A DNA stretch of 64,000 nt from Echinicola salinicaeni (GCF_014280965.1 NZ_JACODZ010000003.1:1-64000), one strand, 5' to 3'; positions 53,629 through 62,617 are shown, numbered from the stretch's first letter. Program-made: numbers and translations. Notes: generated by a model not told the origin, from the sequence alone.

Positions 53629-54144
53629 GATATCTATATTATTACTTCTTATTCAATTATTTGGCTGCAAAGGACTTCGGTAGACTGAAACAATTCAGCA
53701 TTCCTGTAATCCTTTCAAAAGCAGGCACAAAGTTAATAGAAAAGTAGGGTTTATGTATGTAGAAAATAGAAAAACTCGCTTTTTGACGAAAAGCCATTCT
53801 ACTTCAATTAAATCTATAGGCATTGACAAAACACCTCAGACTCCACGTATGCCATGAGATTAGCTTTGTTTGACCTATTATCCAATACGGATTTGGCTCA
53901 TTTTTGTGTCAATAATTTTATTGGCAAATAGAGACTGAATAGATTTGCCCACTATAATTTGACTTAGTATTAAGAGGAGATATAAACGTTTAAAAACAGC
54001 TCAATAGTGCATTTTCGCCTATTTTATATGCTAAACTTAGGTGATATTTTGTCTGGAAAACCGATAGTAAAAACTAATTTTTTTCTGCGATTTACAAGGT
54101 CAAGTTGCTGGAGCCAAATCAAATTTGCCTAATTTTAATATTAA

Positions 54145-54190
54145 GTAAATGATGCAAACCATTATTGCTGAAAATCTATGGTTCATTTAC
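54145..54190. other. Two-step inverted repeat, possible structured RNA
   Basis: GTAAATG (54145-54151) pairs with CATTTAC (54184-54190), and AACCAT (54157-54162) with ATGGTT (54178-54183), with a 5-base bulge on one side and a 15-base loop. It is not followed by a T-run. Its meaning is unknown. Confidence 0.35.
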
Positions 54191-54418
54191 TATGGTTTAA
54201 GAATGATGTCAGTTTAACTTTTGCTGCCTAATTTATATTTGGCTGAAGGTTTAGGAGGGCCATATGGAACTAAGCGACTAACAATTGAGTTTATACTTTT
54301 ACTTGTGAGGGCTTGTTGAAATAATATATTTTACAAAAACATAAAAACTGTAAAGATTATTCCATTTCTAAACTATTATAGGCAAATTAATTATATTTTA
54401 TTTTGAAAATAAAAAGTT

Positions 54419-54434
54419 TGGCACGCAAATAGCT
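54419..54434 (+). promoter_or_regulatory. Sigma-54-like promoter
   Basis: TGGCACG followed after four bases by TAGCT. The -24 element is an exact match to TGGCACG, and the GC of the -12 element is at the correct position, although TTGC is replaced by TAGC. The predicted start is near 54445. No gene begins downstream on this strand before a terminator at 54467-54510. Confidence 0.4.
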
Positions 54435-54444
54435 GTAAAAATAG

Positions 54445-54510
54445 TAGAGTTAAATCAACCGCAGATAGCCAGGGTGCATTGACAGTTTGTCAATCCCCTG
54501 GCTTATTTTT
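54445..54510 (+). ncRNA. Candidate small RNA between a sigma-54-like promoter and a terminator
   Basis: A transcript starting from the promoter above would be about 65 bases and end with the hairpin AGCCAGGG / CCCTGGCT (outer), ATTGAC / GTCAAT (inner) and a T-run (TTATTTTT). No open reading frame of useful size is inside. This is a hypothesis built from promoter plus terminator and no known RNA family is recognised. The hairpin may instead help end the convergent dgt transcript. Confidence 0.3.
54467..54510 (+). terminator. Terminator-like hairpin with plus-strand T-run
   Basis: Outer arms AGCCAGGG (54467-54474) and CCCTGGCT (54496-54503), inner arms ATTGAC (54478-54483) and GTCAAT (54489-54494), then TATTTTT. 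The T-run is on the plus strand, although the nearest gene to the right (dgt) is on the minus strand. Confidence 0.7.
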
Positions 54511-55861
54511 AAGCTCCTGGCAATGAAATCCCTTTTACTTTTCTGTATAGCGAAAGAGCGTATTTATCGGTCATCCCGGAGATAAAGTCTACGAGGTTTC
54601 TCAGTAGCAAATAAGGCATTAGTGCCTCTTTATCAGTTCTAAATTCTTCTGGCAACAGTCTCAAAATACTTCTGTCCTGTCCAGAGAACCTATCACTATC
54701 GTAATATTTATGGTACAGGGCTTTAGAGAAAACTTCCAGCAAACCTTCCAAAACCTGGAAACCTGCTGCTTCTTTCTCCAAAACAGGTTGTGACCTGTAG
54801 ATTTTATTGATAGAGAGCCTGCTAATCTTTTCCAAGACATGCGCAGAATCGATCATGTCTGTTAATGCGCTATCAAACTCACCTGAGAGCATTTGCTCTT
54901 CATATTTTTTGAAGCAATCTACTGATTCCTCAATCAGCCTACCAATGGCCATGGCCCTCAAAATGGCCAATTTCTGGGACTTGGAATTTAGGGAATTGAG
55001 CTTTTCTTCATTAAAGCGATCTCCAATAATCTCTGCCAATAAGGTCACCACCTCTTCCAACTGCACCAGGCCCAGGGTACAGCCATCTTCTAAGTCGATA
55101 ATGCTATAACAAATATCATCTGCAGCCTCCACCAAAAATGCCAAGGGGTGCCTGTACCAAGTGTCCTTGCCCGAAGCAGGTATGCCTAACAGTTTTGCTA
55201 AATTATGATACTGACCAATTTGGTCCGCGAAGAAACCATATTTCTTTTGGCTTCTTCTATTTTTGTCCTTCTTTTCGATCTTTGCAGGCCTGGGGTATTT
55301 TGTAAATGCTGCCAAAGTGGCAAAGGAAAGCTGAAGCCCGTTGTCCTTCTCCAAAAGCATCCTAAAGCCCTGCGCATTTCCTTCAAAGCTGATCATATCA
55401 GCCCATTCCTCCTCGTGTAAATGGGGTTTCCACATCTGTCCACATGGATGGAACTTGAAAAAGTCAGAAATGGCATCTTCCCCAGAATGCCCAAAAGGTG
55501 GATTGCCAATATCATGGGTCAAGGCCGCAGCAGCCACAATTGCCCCAATATCACTGGACGTTATGCCCTTTGATTCAAGTTCAGGATATTTTTGTAATAA
55601 GTATTTACCAGCGGATTTTCCCAAAGACCTCCCCACGCTTGAGACTTCCAAGCTATGCGTAAGCCTGGTGTGTACAAAATCAAGTTCTGGCAATGGAAAT
55701 ACTTGTGTTTTATCCTGTAAGTTTCTAAAGGGAGCCGAAAAAATAATTCGATCATAATCCCTTTCAAATTCACTTCTATATTGTTCAGGGCTAGATGCAG
55801 TCCTCTTTTTAAGGTCTGATCTGCCAGCCCTGAGCAGCTGTTCCCAGTTCATCATGTCCAA
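54509..55861 (-). CDS. dgt: Deoxyguanosinetriphosphate triphosphohydrolase
   Basis: HD-superfamily enzyme cleaving dGTP (and other dNTPs) to the nucleoside and triphosphate, controlling dNTP pools. The HD residues are His69 (TRLTHSLEVSSVGR) and His116-Asp117 (ALTHDIGNPPFGHSGE), with a later metal-ligand Asp in LVEAADDICYSIIDLEDG. About 450 residues, typical of the Gram-negative form. The C-terminal half is helical (DSDRFSGQDRSILRLLPEEF). Several ATGs lie in the first codons (MDMM); any could start it. Terminator-like hairpin follows. Confidence 0.95.
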   Translation of the reverse strand: MDMMNWEQLLRAGRSDLKKRTASSPEQYRSEFERDYDRIIFSAPFRNLQDKTQVFPLPELDFVHTRLTHSLEVSSVGRSLGKSAGKYLLQKYPELESKGITSSDIGAIVAAAALTHDIGNPPFGHSGEDAISDFFKFHPCGQMWKPHLHEEEWADMISFEGNAQGFRMLLEKDNGLQLSFATLAAFTKYPRPAKIEKKDKNRRSQKKYGFFADQIGQYHNLAKLLGIPASGKDTWYRHPLAFLVEAADDICYSIIDLEDGCTLGLVQLEEVVTLLAEIIGDRFNEEKLNSLNSKSQKLAILRAMAIGRLIEESVDCFKKYEEQMLSGEFDSALTDMIDSAHVLEKISRLSINKIYRSQPVLEKEAAGFQVLEGLLEVFSKALYHKYYDSDRFSGQDRSILRLLPEEFRTDKEALMPYLLLRNLVDFISGMTDKYALSLYRKVKGISLPGA

Positions 55862-56030
55862 AATTAATGATCCCTAATAAAAATCTTGCGATATTTAAGT
55901 ATAAAATCACATGGACCAAAAAACCAAAGAGGCATTTCCCATTCAACACAATTTGGGCAAAAGCTGTGGCTGACAAAACATAATTAAATATCTTAGCAAA
56001 GAATTTACTGATTTATAAAATATTTAAATA

Positions 56031-57095
56031 ATGAAGAAGCTTTTAATCCTTCTATTGACTTTTTTGTCAAGTGCACATCTTTTTGCTCAAGAAGCAGCAG
56101 ATAGAAAGCATTATATCGCCTACCGAGCTGGTGGGGATTTGGTTATGGATGGCAAATTGAATGAGGGTGATTGGCAAGCAGCAGTATGGTCTGATCTATT
56201 TGTTGACATTGAAGGAGATAAAAAGCCAGCGCCATTATATGGTAGCAAAATGAAAATGCTTTGGGATGAAGAGCATCTTTATATCGCTTTCTGGATGGAA
56301 GAGCCGCACCTTTGGGCAACCTATACAGAAAGGGAATCGGTTATTTTCAATGAAAATGACATTGAACTATTTATTGATACCAAGGGAGATACACATAATT
56401 ACTATGAATTGGAAATCAATGCCCTTGGTACCGAATGGGACTTGATGCTGACCAAACCTTATAGAGATGGTGGACTCCCCTTAAATGGTTGGAATATAAA
56501 TGGACTTGAAAAAGGTATTCAGCTTAATGGTACGCTCAACAATCCTGAGGACATCGATGAATCCTGGACCGTGGAGTTGGCCATACCATGGAAAGCCTTA
56601 TCTCAAGCGGGTCCTTCCTATTCTGCTCCTAAAGATGGTGAACAAATGCGCATCAACTTTTCCAGGGTTCAGTGGCAATTAGAAGTAAAGGATGGAGCAT
56701 ACAGCAAAAAAATCAATCCAGCAACAGGTAAGCCATTCCCGGAAAATAATTGGGTCTGGTCCCCGCAAGGGAAAATCAGCATGCATATGCCAGAGGAATG
56801 GGGCTACTTACAGTTTTCTGAAAAGACAGTAGGTTCAGGCAAAGCGGAGTTCAAACTACATAAAGATGAAAAGGTCAAGCACGATTTGAGGAAGATTTAT
56901 TTTTCACAAAGAGCTTATTTCAAGAAAAATGGCCATTATGCTAAAACACTAAAAGAGCTGTCTCTTCAAGATGAACTTGAAGGAAAGCAATTTGATTTTG
57001 AGGTAAGCAAAACGAGGTTTAAAATTTCGAGCCCTTCCATCGTCTCAGATAAAAACTGGTATATCATTGAAGACGGACGGGTTTGGCAGGATTAA
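56031..57095 (+). CDS. Exported carbohydrate-binding family 9-like protein
   Basis: A 354-residue protein with signal peptide (1-19, ending LFAQ). The N-terminal ~220 residues form a CBM9-like beta-sandwich: YRAGGDLVMDGKLNEGDWQAA, WDEEHLYIAFWMEEPHLWATYTERES, NDIELFIDTKGDTHNYYELEINALGTEWDLML and GTLNNPEDIDESWTVELAIPWKAL. The C-terminal 100 residues (KHDLRKIYFSQRAYFKKNGHYAKT) are of unknown fold. Such proteins are usual in Bacteroidota carbohydrate-degradation gene sets but here stand alone. A bidirectional terminator follows. Confidence 0.9.
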   Translation: MKKLLILLLTFLSSAHLFAQEAADRKHYIAYRAGGDLVMDGKLNEGDWQAAVWSDLFVDIEGDKKPAPLYGSKMKMLWDEEHLYIAFWMEEPHLWATYTERESVIFNENDIELFIDTKGDTHNYYELEINALGTEWDLMLTKPYRDGGLPLNGWNINGLEKGIQLNGTLNNPEDIDESWTVELAIPWKALSQAGPSYSAPKDGEQMRINFSRVQWQLEVKDGAYSKKINPATGKPFPENNWVWSPQGKISMHMPEEWGYLQFSEKTVGSGKAEFKLHKDEKVKHDLRKIYFSQRAYFKKNGHYAKTLKELSLQDELEGKQFDFEVSKTRFKISSPSIVSDKNWYIIEDGRVWQD

Positions 57096-57197
57096 ATCTT
57101 AGGGAGTGCTTCAAGAAAAAGGCAAACGAAATGGTATCATAAGCGGCTAATGAACCTAAATTCATCCACTAGGTCGAGTGAAAAATAATGATAATAA

Positions 57198-57230
57198 AAA
57201 AAAGTCCCGGTGATCACCGGGACTTTTTTT
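57198..57230. terminator. Bidirectional perfect-palindrome terminator
   Basis: AAAGTCCCGGTG and CACCGGGACTTT make a perfect palindrome centred on GATC, flanked by A-run and T-run. It separates the CBM9-like gene (+) from the DoxX gene (-). Confidence 0.95.
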
Positions 57231-57232
57231 TA

Positions 57233-57652
57233 TTATCGATACCTGCTTTTCTTGTTGATCTGAGCGTCCATAGAGATTTTTCCAGGACCTGTAAAAAGCA
57301 ATACCACATACATTACCAGGAAAAGCAGTGATTTCTCTTTTACACTAAATGGATCAGCTCCATGCACAATAAATGCTGCGGTAGTCATGGTGAAGATCAA
57401 TGGAACCAAAACCCATCTGCTCATGAAACCAAGAGCTAAAAGGATGGCGCAGAAAAATTCTGCAAAAATAGCCAATTGTAAAGAAACGGCAGGGCCTAAG
57501 CCAAAAGGGTCAGAGAATTTGGTTAGGTACTCGCTGAAATTTGCGATTTTAGACCAGCCATGAACCATCATCATACCAGCAGCACTTAGTCTGAGTATAA
57601 GTAGTGCAAAGTTTTGCGAAATTGGACTATGTGAGAAAAGTAATTTTTTCAT
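57233..57652 (-). CDS. DoxX family membrane protein
   Basis: A 139-residue inner-membrane protein with four hydrophobic helices. SAAGMMMVHGWSKIANFSEYL and the FAEFFCAILLALGFMSRWVLVPLIFTM stretch match DoxX. The family is linked to quinol oxidase subunits or redox homeostasis, but many members have no proven role. The start MKKLLFSHSPISQNFALLILRL is usual. It lies alone between terminators. Confidence 0.9.
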   Translation of the reverse strand: MKKLLFSHSPISQNFALLILRLSAAGMMMVHGWSKIANFSEYLTKFSDPFGLGPAVSLQLAIFAEFFCAILLALGFMSRWVLVPLIFTMTTAAFIVHGADPFSVKEKSLLFLVMYVVLLFTGPGKISMDAQINKKSRYR

Positions 57653-57777
57653 TATAAAAAGCTGATTTTATTTAGCTTATAATATCAACGTGCATTTGAA
57701 TAAACTATTGGACAATGTCCATAAGTATAATATTTTTAAGTGTTATTTTCTTTTGAGTAGAAATTGTCCTTAATGGA

Positions 57778-58680
57778 CTAACCCCATAGTGAGTTAGGAT
57801 AATCGCCTTGGTCATGCAATTCCTGAAGGGCTTTTACCACGACGGGTTTATCCTCTGGATAGGTAACCCCAAACCATGTTTTACCTCCTTCAAGAATGGC
57901 GATATTGGCTTTCTTTTTTTCTATTAAAGCATTCGCTACTGTAGGGATGTAAAATTCCGATTTGATATTGTCCTTATTTTCTGACAAGAAGTTTCTCCAA
58001 AGATTTTCAGTTTCTATAAAGAATGAAGGGTGAAAGCCCCAGCAATTCATGGAGACAGGCGTGTCTGTTGGGATTTCTAACGCAGTGTCATTTTCGCGAC
58101 TAAGAATTTTATCCCCTTCTTGGGCAATTGCCGTTCTTTCTGTCATTCCCATCAATTGCCTATTGCCGTTGGTTTCACAAACCCCCCGGCTGACAGTGCC
58201 GTTTTCAGAAAGGACATTTTGAATCGCGTAACCCACCATACAGTGCAAGTCTTCCTTTACGCCATTTTGGAGGAATTCTCCCAAAACTTGGAAAGCCTCT
58301 TTTCCATAAAAATCATCTGCATTAATTACGGCGAAGGGTTCCTTAATGGCATCTTTTGCGCATAACACTGCATGACCAGTACCATAAGGCTTCTTTCTTT
58401 CTGCATTTCTATATTCTACAGGGACCATGCTGTCCAGAGATTGAACGACAAAGTCTACTGCTATTTTTCCTTTTAGTTTGGGTAAAAAGATTTCCTTTAC
58501 CAATTCTAAAATTTCTTTCCTGACTATAAATACAACTTTCCCAAAGCCTGCTCTGATCGCATCGTATATTGAATATTCTATAATTGTTTCCCCTTTTGGG
58601 CCAAAGCCATCGATTTGCTTATTCCCCCCATATCTGCTACCTATCCCTGCAGCAAGGATCAAAAGTGTTGGTTTATTCAT
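57778..58680 (-). CDS. Sugar-phosphate nucleotidyltransferase
   Basis: A 301-residue NTP-transferase domain protein (LLILAAGIGSRYGGNKQIDGFGPKGETIIEYSIYDAI, NADDFYGKEAFQVLGEF). The glycine-rich start and the later NADDFYG motif fit NDP-sugar pyrophosphorylases. I use the ATG at 58680 (MNKPTLLI); an upstream frame to 58764 would add an unlikely leader. In Bacteroidota such enzymes are often next to a sugar kinase, not seen here. Substrate unknown. Confidence 0.9.
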   Translation of the reverse strand: MNKPTLLILAAGIGSRYGGNKQIDGFGPKGETIIEYSIYDAIRAGFGKVVFIVRKEILELVKEIFLPKLKGKIAVDFVVQSLDSMVPVEYRNAERKKPYGTGHAVLCAKDAIKEPFAVINADDFYGKEAFQVLGEFLQNGVKEDLHCMVGYAIQNVLSENGTVSRGVCETNGNRQLMGMTERTAIAQEGDKILSRENDTALEIPTDTPVSMNCWGFHPSFFIETENLWRNFLSENKDNIKSEFYIPTVANALIEKKKANIAILEGGKTWFGVTYPEDKPVVVKALQELHDQGDYPNSLWG

Positions 58681-58914
58681 GAAATTGAAAGTTTCTTGAT
58701 AGTCTGGTTTGTTTTGGTGCCTAAAATTAAGACAAACTTTTAAAGTGACCATGTTGGCAGTCAAAAATTAGACCGATTTCTGATAAATGCTAAAAAACAC
58801 CCGTTTGTTGTCAAATTTCATACGTTGTGATAGTTTTGGTTTAAAAAACAACGATGTTTTCCTGTAAATATTAAAAAAAATGTAAAAATAGGGTTATAAA
58901 TTAATCTATATTAT

Positions 58915-58922
58915 TAGATTTG
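58915..58922 (+). promoter_or_regulatory. -7 promoter box of glnB-amtB
   Basis: TAGATTTG matches TAnnTTTG exactly and lies 60 bases before the glnB start. A clear -33 TTG is not seen, so an activator or other factor may be needed. Confidence 0.45.
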
Positions 58923-58942
58923 CATGCAATTCAGTTATAAAT

Positions 58943-58959
58943 AGGTTGTAAAACAACCT
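58943..58959. promoter_or_regulatory. Palindrome upstream of glnB
   Basis: AGGTTGT and ACAACCT flank a 3-base centre (AAA) 24 bases before the glnB ATG. It lies in the likely leader and could be an operator or a hairpin affecting translation. Confidence 0.4.
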
Positions 58960-58982
58960 CGAAGTTTGTCAGTATAATTAAA

Positions 58983-59321
58983 ATGAAAAAAGTAGAAGCG
59001 ATTATTAGAACATCTCGATTTGAGGTGATTCACAAATGTATTGCTGCCTTAGGAGTGAAATTCCTTACTTTTTATGAAGTTAAGGGTATGGGGCTTGAGC
59101 ATGCAAAGATTGAAAAGTATAGGGGTGTGGCTTATGAGCCTGCTTTTATCCCTAGAACCAAGTTGGAAATTGTGGTTACAGAGGATCTCGTAGATTCAGT
59201 AATCAAATGTATCCTTAAGGAAGGTCGTACCGGCGAGATCGGAGATGGTAAAATCTTCGTTACCGATGTACTTGAGGCCTATAGGGTAAGAAATGAGGAT
59301 AAAGGTGCTGACGCTTTATAG
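58983..59321 (+). CDS. glnB: P-II family nitrogen regulatory protein
   Basis: Senses 2-oxoglutarate and ATP/ADP and controls AmtB and other nitrogen targets. The T-loop is GMGLEHAKIEKYRGVAYEPAFIP with Tyr51, the position uridylylated in proteobacteria. The nucleotide-binding end is KEGRTGEIGDGKIFVTDVLEAYRVR. At 112 residues it is complete. It is followed after about 55 bases by amtB, the usual partner, so this is probably a GlnK-type gene. The T-loop differs from GlnB/GlnK of E. coli in being richer in basic and small residues. Confidence 0.95.
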   Translation: MKKVEAIIRTSRFEVIHKCIAALGVKFLTFYEVKGMGLEHAKIEKYRGVAYEPAFIPRTKLEIVVTEDLVDSVIKCILKEGRTGEIGDGKIFVTDVLEAYRVRNEDKGADAL

Positions 59322-59377
59322 TGTCACTTTGTCAATCTATCTCCTTTCCAATACGTAATCCATAATTTTCCTAACAA

Positions 59378-60610
59378 ATGAATCAAGAATTATTTACCAT
59401 CAATAATGTGTGGATGATGGTGGCCACTATCCTGGTATTCATCATGCACCTTGGCTTTGCATCTTTAGAAGCTGGACTTACAAGAGCCAAAAACACCATT
59501 AATATCTTATTTAAAAATACCATTATTCCTGCCATGGGGCTGTTGACCTATGCATTTATTGGCTTTGACCTGATGTATCCGGGGGAAGCATTCGCTGGAG
59601 GTTTCTTTGGTTTGAGTGGTTTAGGCCTAAGTCTTCCAGAAGGATGGGATACTTCTGCTTATAGCGAAGGTTATACCTTCTTCACAGACTTTATTTTCCA
59701 AGCGATGTTTGCAGCTACTGCCGCTACTATTGTTTCTGGCGCTGTGGCAGAAAGAATCAAATTGGGGCCATTTATCATATTCTCTACACTTTATGTGGCT
59801 ATCTGTTATCCAATAGTTGGGATGTGGAAATGGGGTGGAGGATTTTTGGATACCCTAAGTACCCCTTTTTATGATTTTGCAGGTTCGACCATTGTCCACT
59901 CCGTAGGCGGTTGGGGAGCCCTAGTTGGTGCTTATTTATTAGGTCCAAGGATTGGAAAATATACAGAAAGAGGCATGAATGCTATTCCGGGACATAATAT
60001 TCCAATGGCTGTAATTGGAGTGTTTTTGCTTTGGTTCGGTTGGTTTGGATTTAACGGTGGTTCGGTTTTGAGTGCTGACCCAGGAACTGTGTCCAAAGTT
60101 TTTGTGACCACTTCTATAGCGGGAGCCGCTGGCGCTTTTGGTGCATTGATGTTCTCTTATTTGAAATTCAAGTCCTATGATATCACGATGGTGCTCAATG
60201 GAGTGCTTGCTGGTTTGGTAGGGATCACTGCCGGGGCTGATTTGGTGTCCGTAGGTGAGTCAGCCATTATTGGATTTGTGGGAGGAGCACTGGTTGTATT
60301 TGGTGTTGTTTTCTTTGATAAAATAAAAGTGGATGATCCTGTTGGTGCGATTTCAGTTCACCTTGTAGGAGGTATCTGGGGTACCCTAGCAGTTGGTATC
60401 TTTGGAGACCTTGCTGGATTCTCTCAGTTGATGTCACAGTTAATTGGTGTAGCTGCAGTTGGAGTTTTCTGTGTAGCGTTTAGCTGGGTATTATTCTATT
60501 CCATGAAAAAGACCGTGGGTATCCGAGTTCATGAAGGCGAAGAGGTTGAAGGTTTGGATATCAATGAGCACAGCATGCGGGCATATCCTGATTTTGCTAC
60601 TAAGGAATAA
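59378..60610 (+). CDS. amtB: Ammonium transporter AmtB
   Basis: Inner-membrane trimeric ammonium channel, about 11 hydrophobic helices in 410 residues. Conserved parts are MHLGFASLEAGLTRAKNT, FAGSTIVHSVGGWGALVGAYLLGPRIGKY with the first pore His, and DDPVGAISVHLVGGIWGTLAVGIFG with the second. It is regulated by the P-II protein encoded just upstream. Expression is probably nitrogen-controlled. A terminator follows. Confidence 0.96.
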   Translation: MNQELFTINNVWMMVATILVFIMHLGFASLEAGLTRAKNTINILFKNTIIPAMGLLTYAFIGFDLMYPGEAFAGGFFGLSGLGLSLPEGWDTSAYSEGYTFFTDFIFQAMFAATAATIVSGAVAERIKLGPFIIFSTLYVAICYPIVGMWKWGGGFLDTLSTPFYDFAGSTIVHSVGGWGALVGAYLLGPRIGKYTERGMNAIPGHNIPMAVIGVFLLWFGWFGFNGGSVLSADPGTVSKVFVTTSIAGAAGAFGALMFSYLKFKSYDITMVLNGVLAGLVGITAGADLVSVGESAIIGFVGGALVVFGVVFFDKIKVDDPVGAISVHLVGGIWGTLAVGIFGDLAGFSQLMSQLIGVAAVGVFCVAFSWVLFYSMKKTVGIRVHEGEEVEGLDINEHSMRAYPDFATKE

Positions 60611-60640
60611 TTTGAGTAAAATATAATTTACCTGACAAAT

Positions 60641-60676
60641 AAAATGGCCATCCGATTAAACGGATGGCCATTTTAA
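60641..60676. terminator. Bidirectional terminator between amtB and hflC
   Basis: AAAATGGCCATCCG pairs with CGGATGGCCATTTT around a 6-base loop, flanked by A-rich and T-rich sequence. Confidence 0.92.
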
Positions 60677-60704
60677 TTTTCAAGCGGAATAGGTTTCTTT
60701 TTTT

Positions 60705-61643
60705 CTATTTGATGCTGTTGAGGTATTTGAAAAAGTCGCTATCGGTAGATAGGATGATGCTGGTATTTTCATCCAGGGATTTTTCAAAGCTTTCCATCGT
60801 TCTTAGGAATTTATATAAATCCACTGCCTGCCTGTTTTGGTTATAAGCAGCTGCATAAATTGCCGTTGCTTCAGCATCTGCTCGGCCTTTTATTTCTTCA
60901 GCTTCCTTAAAAGCTTCTGATTGGATTTTTGCCAAGTCCCTTTCTTTGTCACCTTGGATTTTTCTAGCTTCTCCTTGACCTTCTGAGCGGAACTGATCAG
61001 CAATTCTGTTTCTTTCACTGATCATTCTGTCATACACACGATCACGGACCTCATTTACATAATTCATTCGTTTGAATTTGAAATCTAAAATCCTTACCCC
61101 CAAGTCAGCAGTTCGCTCATTGGCTTTGGAAAGGACGATTTCTTCGATTTTTTCTCGGCCGACTGAAATTTCTTCCAGGACTTCCAGTTCTTCCATAAAG
61201 TCTTCTGTTACCTCAGGGTCTCTATTAGTAGATCGGACTACGTCCAATAAATCATGACTGGCAATGGCGTTTCTAGTTTCACCATCCAAGATGTCGTCCA
61301 ATCTGGACTGCGCTGATCTCTCATCTCTTAATCGGATAAAGAATTGCAATGGATTGGTGATTTCCCATCTTGCGTAAGTGTCCACAAAGATAAATTTCTT
61401 GTCTTTGGTAGGTACTTGGTTGCGGTCTCCATCCCATTCCAAGTATCTTTTGTCGAAGAATTGGACTTTGTGGAGAAAGGGAACTTTGAAGTTGAGTCCA
61501 GGACTGGTGCGGGGCTCTCCGACTGGTTTCCCGAACTGGGTCACGATGGCTTGCTGTGTTTCATCTAATATGAAAATGCTGCCATTGGCTGCAATGATCA
61601 GTAAAAGACTTATTACACTGTATATGATGATATTTCTGCTCAT
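60705..61643 (-). CDS. hflC: HflC, SPFH/band-7 membrane protein
   Basis: Forms the HflKC complex that surrounds and modulates the FtsH protease. One N-terminal membrane anchor (about residues 6-24), then a prohibitin domain (IFILDETQQAIVTQFGKPVGEPRTSPGLNFKVPFLHKVQFFDKR) and a long helix (VYDRMISERNRIADQFRSEGQGEARKIQGDKERDLAKIQSEA). At 312 residues it is near the usual size. It starts within the last bases of hflK (4-base overlap), so the pair is translationally coupled. Confidence 0.95.
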   Translation of the reverse strand: MSRNIIIYSVISLLLIIAANGSIFILDETQQAIVTQFGKPVGEPRTSPGLNFKVPFLHKVQFFDKRYLEWDGDRNQVPTKDKKFIFVDTYARWEITNPLQFFIRLRDERSAQSRLDDILDGETRNAIASHDLLDVVRSTNRDPEVTEDFMEELEVLEEISVGREKIEEIVLSKANERTADLGVRILDFKFKRMNYVNEVRDRVYDRMISERNRIADQFRSEGQGEARKIQGDKERDLAKIQSEAFKEAEEIKGRADAEATAIYAAAYNQNRQAVDLYKFLRTMESFEKSLDENTSIILSTDSDFFKYLNSIK

Positions 61644-62617
61644 TTTTCAGTTCCTCCTTTTCTGTCTAGGTTGAGTAATGGTAACACATTATTGCCTTTT
61701 TCGTCGACAATGACCTTATTACCCAGTTTCGGTAATACTTTTTCCATTGTTTCCAGGTAAATCCTTTGCTTGGTTACTTCTGGGGCTTTGATATATGCCT
61801 TGAAAAGAGAGTTGAACCTGTCTGCTTCCCCTTTGGATCTGTTGACCCTGTTCAGGGCAAAGGCTTCCGCTAGTTCAATGGTTTCCTGGGCCTCTCCTCT
61901 AGCTCTTGGTATTACCCGATTATAGTCTGCTTCTGCTTGGTTGATCAAGGTTTCTCTTTCTTGCTGTGCTTCATTGACGGCATTGAAAGAAGGTTTTACA
62001 GGATCTGGTGGATTGACGTCCTGTAGCACAACTTGGTCTATTCGGATGCCATTTTCATATTCATCGCATAATTCTTGTAGCAATTGCTCGACGCTCGTGG
62101 CGATTTCTTGTCTGCCCACCGTTAGTACCTCATTGACAGTTCTGTCGCCCACAATTTTTCTCATGGCTGCTTCAGACATGTCTCGAAGGGTTTTGTCCGC
62201 ATTCCTGACTTTAAATAAATATTTATAGGAGTCGCTGATCCTATATTGTACTACCCATTCTACATCGGTTAGATTCAAGTCGCCGGTAAGCATGGTGGAT
62301 TCATCTCGGTAGCCATCTTTTACATAGTTTGATCTTTGGCTGGGATTTGTGGTCCTGAAGCCGAATTCCTGTTTGAGTTGTCTTTGGACAGGGATCTTGA
62401 AAATCTCCTCAATGCCTAATGGCAAAATGAAGTTAAGCCCAGGTTGGACGGTGCGATTGTATTTGCCCATTTGAAGTACAACACCTTCCTCTTCAGGGCC
62501 GACTGTGTGAATAGAGCTGAATGCCGCATAAAGCAGGATCAGTCCAAGGATAATTTTCCTTAGGTATTTTTTGATCCAATCAGGGTTGACATTGATCTCA
62601 AAATTTTTGTTTGCCAT
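61640..62617 (-). CDS. hflK: HflK, SPFH/band-7 membrane protein
   Basis: Partner of HflC in the FtsH-regulating complex. One membrane helix (about residues 15-35), then IHTVGPEEEGVVLQMGKYNRTVQPGLNFILPLGIEEIFKIPVQRQLKQEFGF and a long coil containing NEAQQERETLINQAEADYNRVIPRARGEAQETIELAEAFALNRVNRSKGEADRF. At 325 residues it is shorter than E. coli HflK (419), mainly at the proline-rich N-terminus. It overlaps hflC by 4 bases and lies 76 bases downstream of the cytochrome oxidase-like gene. Confidence 0.95.
   Translation of the reverse strand: MANKNFEINVNPDWIKKYLRKIILGLILLYAAFSSIHTVGPEEEGVVLQMGKYNRTVQPGLNFILPLGIEEIFKIPVQRQLKQEFGFRTTNPSQRSNYVKDGYRDESTMLTGDLNLTDVEWVVQYRISDSYKYLFKVRNADKTLRDMSEAAMRKIVGDRTVNEVLTVGRQEIATSVEQLLQELCDEYENGIRIDQVVLQDVNPPDPVKPSFNAVNEAQQERETLINQAEADYNRVIPRARGEAQETIELAEAFALNRVNRSKGEADRFNSLFKAYIKAPEVTKQRIYLETMEKVLPKLGNKVIVDEKGNNVLPLLNLDRKGGTEK

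Larger units (their letters stand above)
53629..54508. other. 880-base gene-free interval with an RNA candidate
   Basis: No coding region is visible on either strand. The region holds a TAACTTTG (minus) -7 box at 53728-53735 likely used by ileS, a two-part inverted repeat at 54145-54190, a sigma-54-like element at 54419-54434, and a terminator-like hairpin at 54467-54510. The rest is AT-rich. Confidence 0.65.
58681..58982. other. Divergent upstream region of nucleotidyltransferase and glnB
   Basis: The 302 bases contain no gene. CGTTGT (58823-58828) and ACAACG (58848-58853) form an inverted repeat with a 19-base gap. A TAGATTTG box at 58915-58922 and a 7-bp palindrome at 58943-58959 lie just upstream of glnB. 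Confidence 0.6.
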
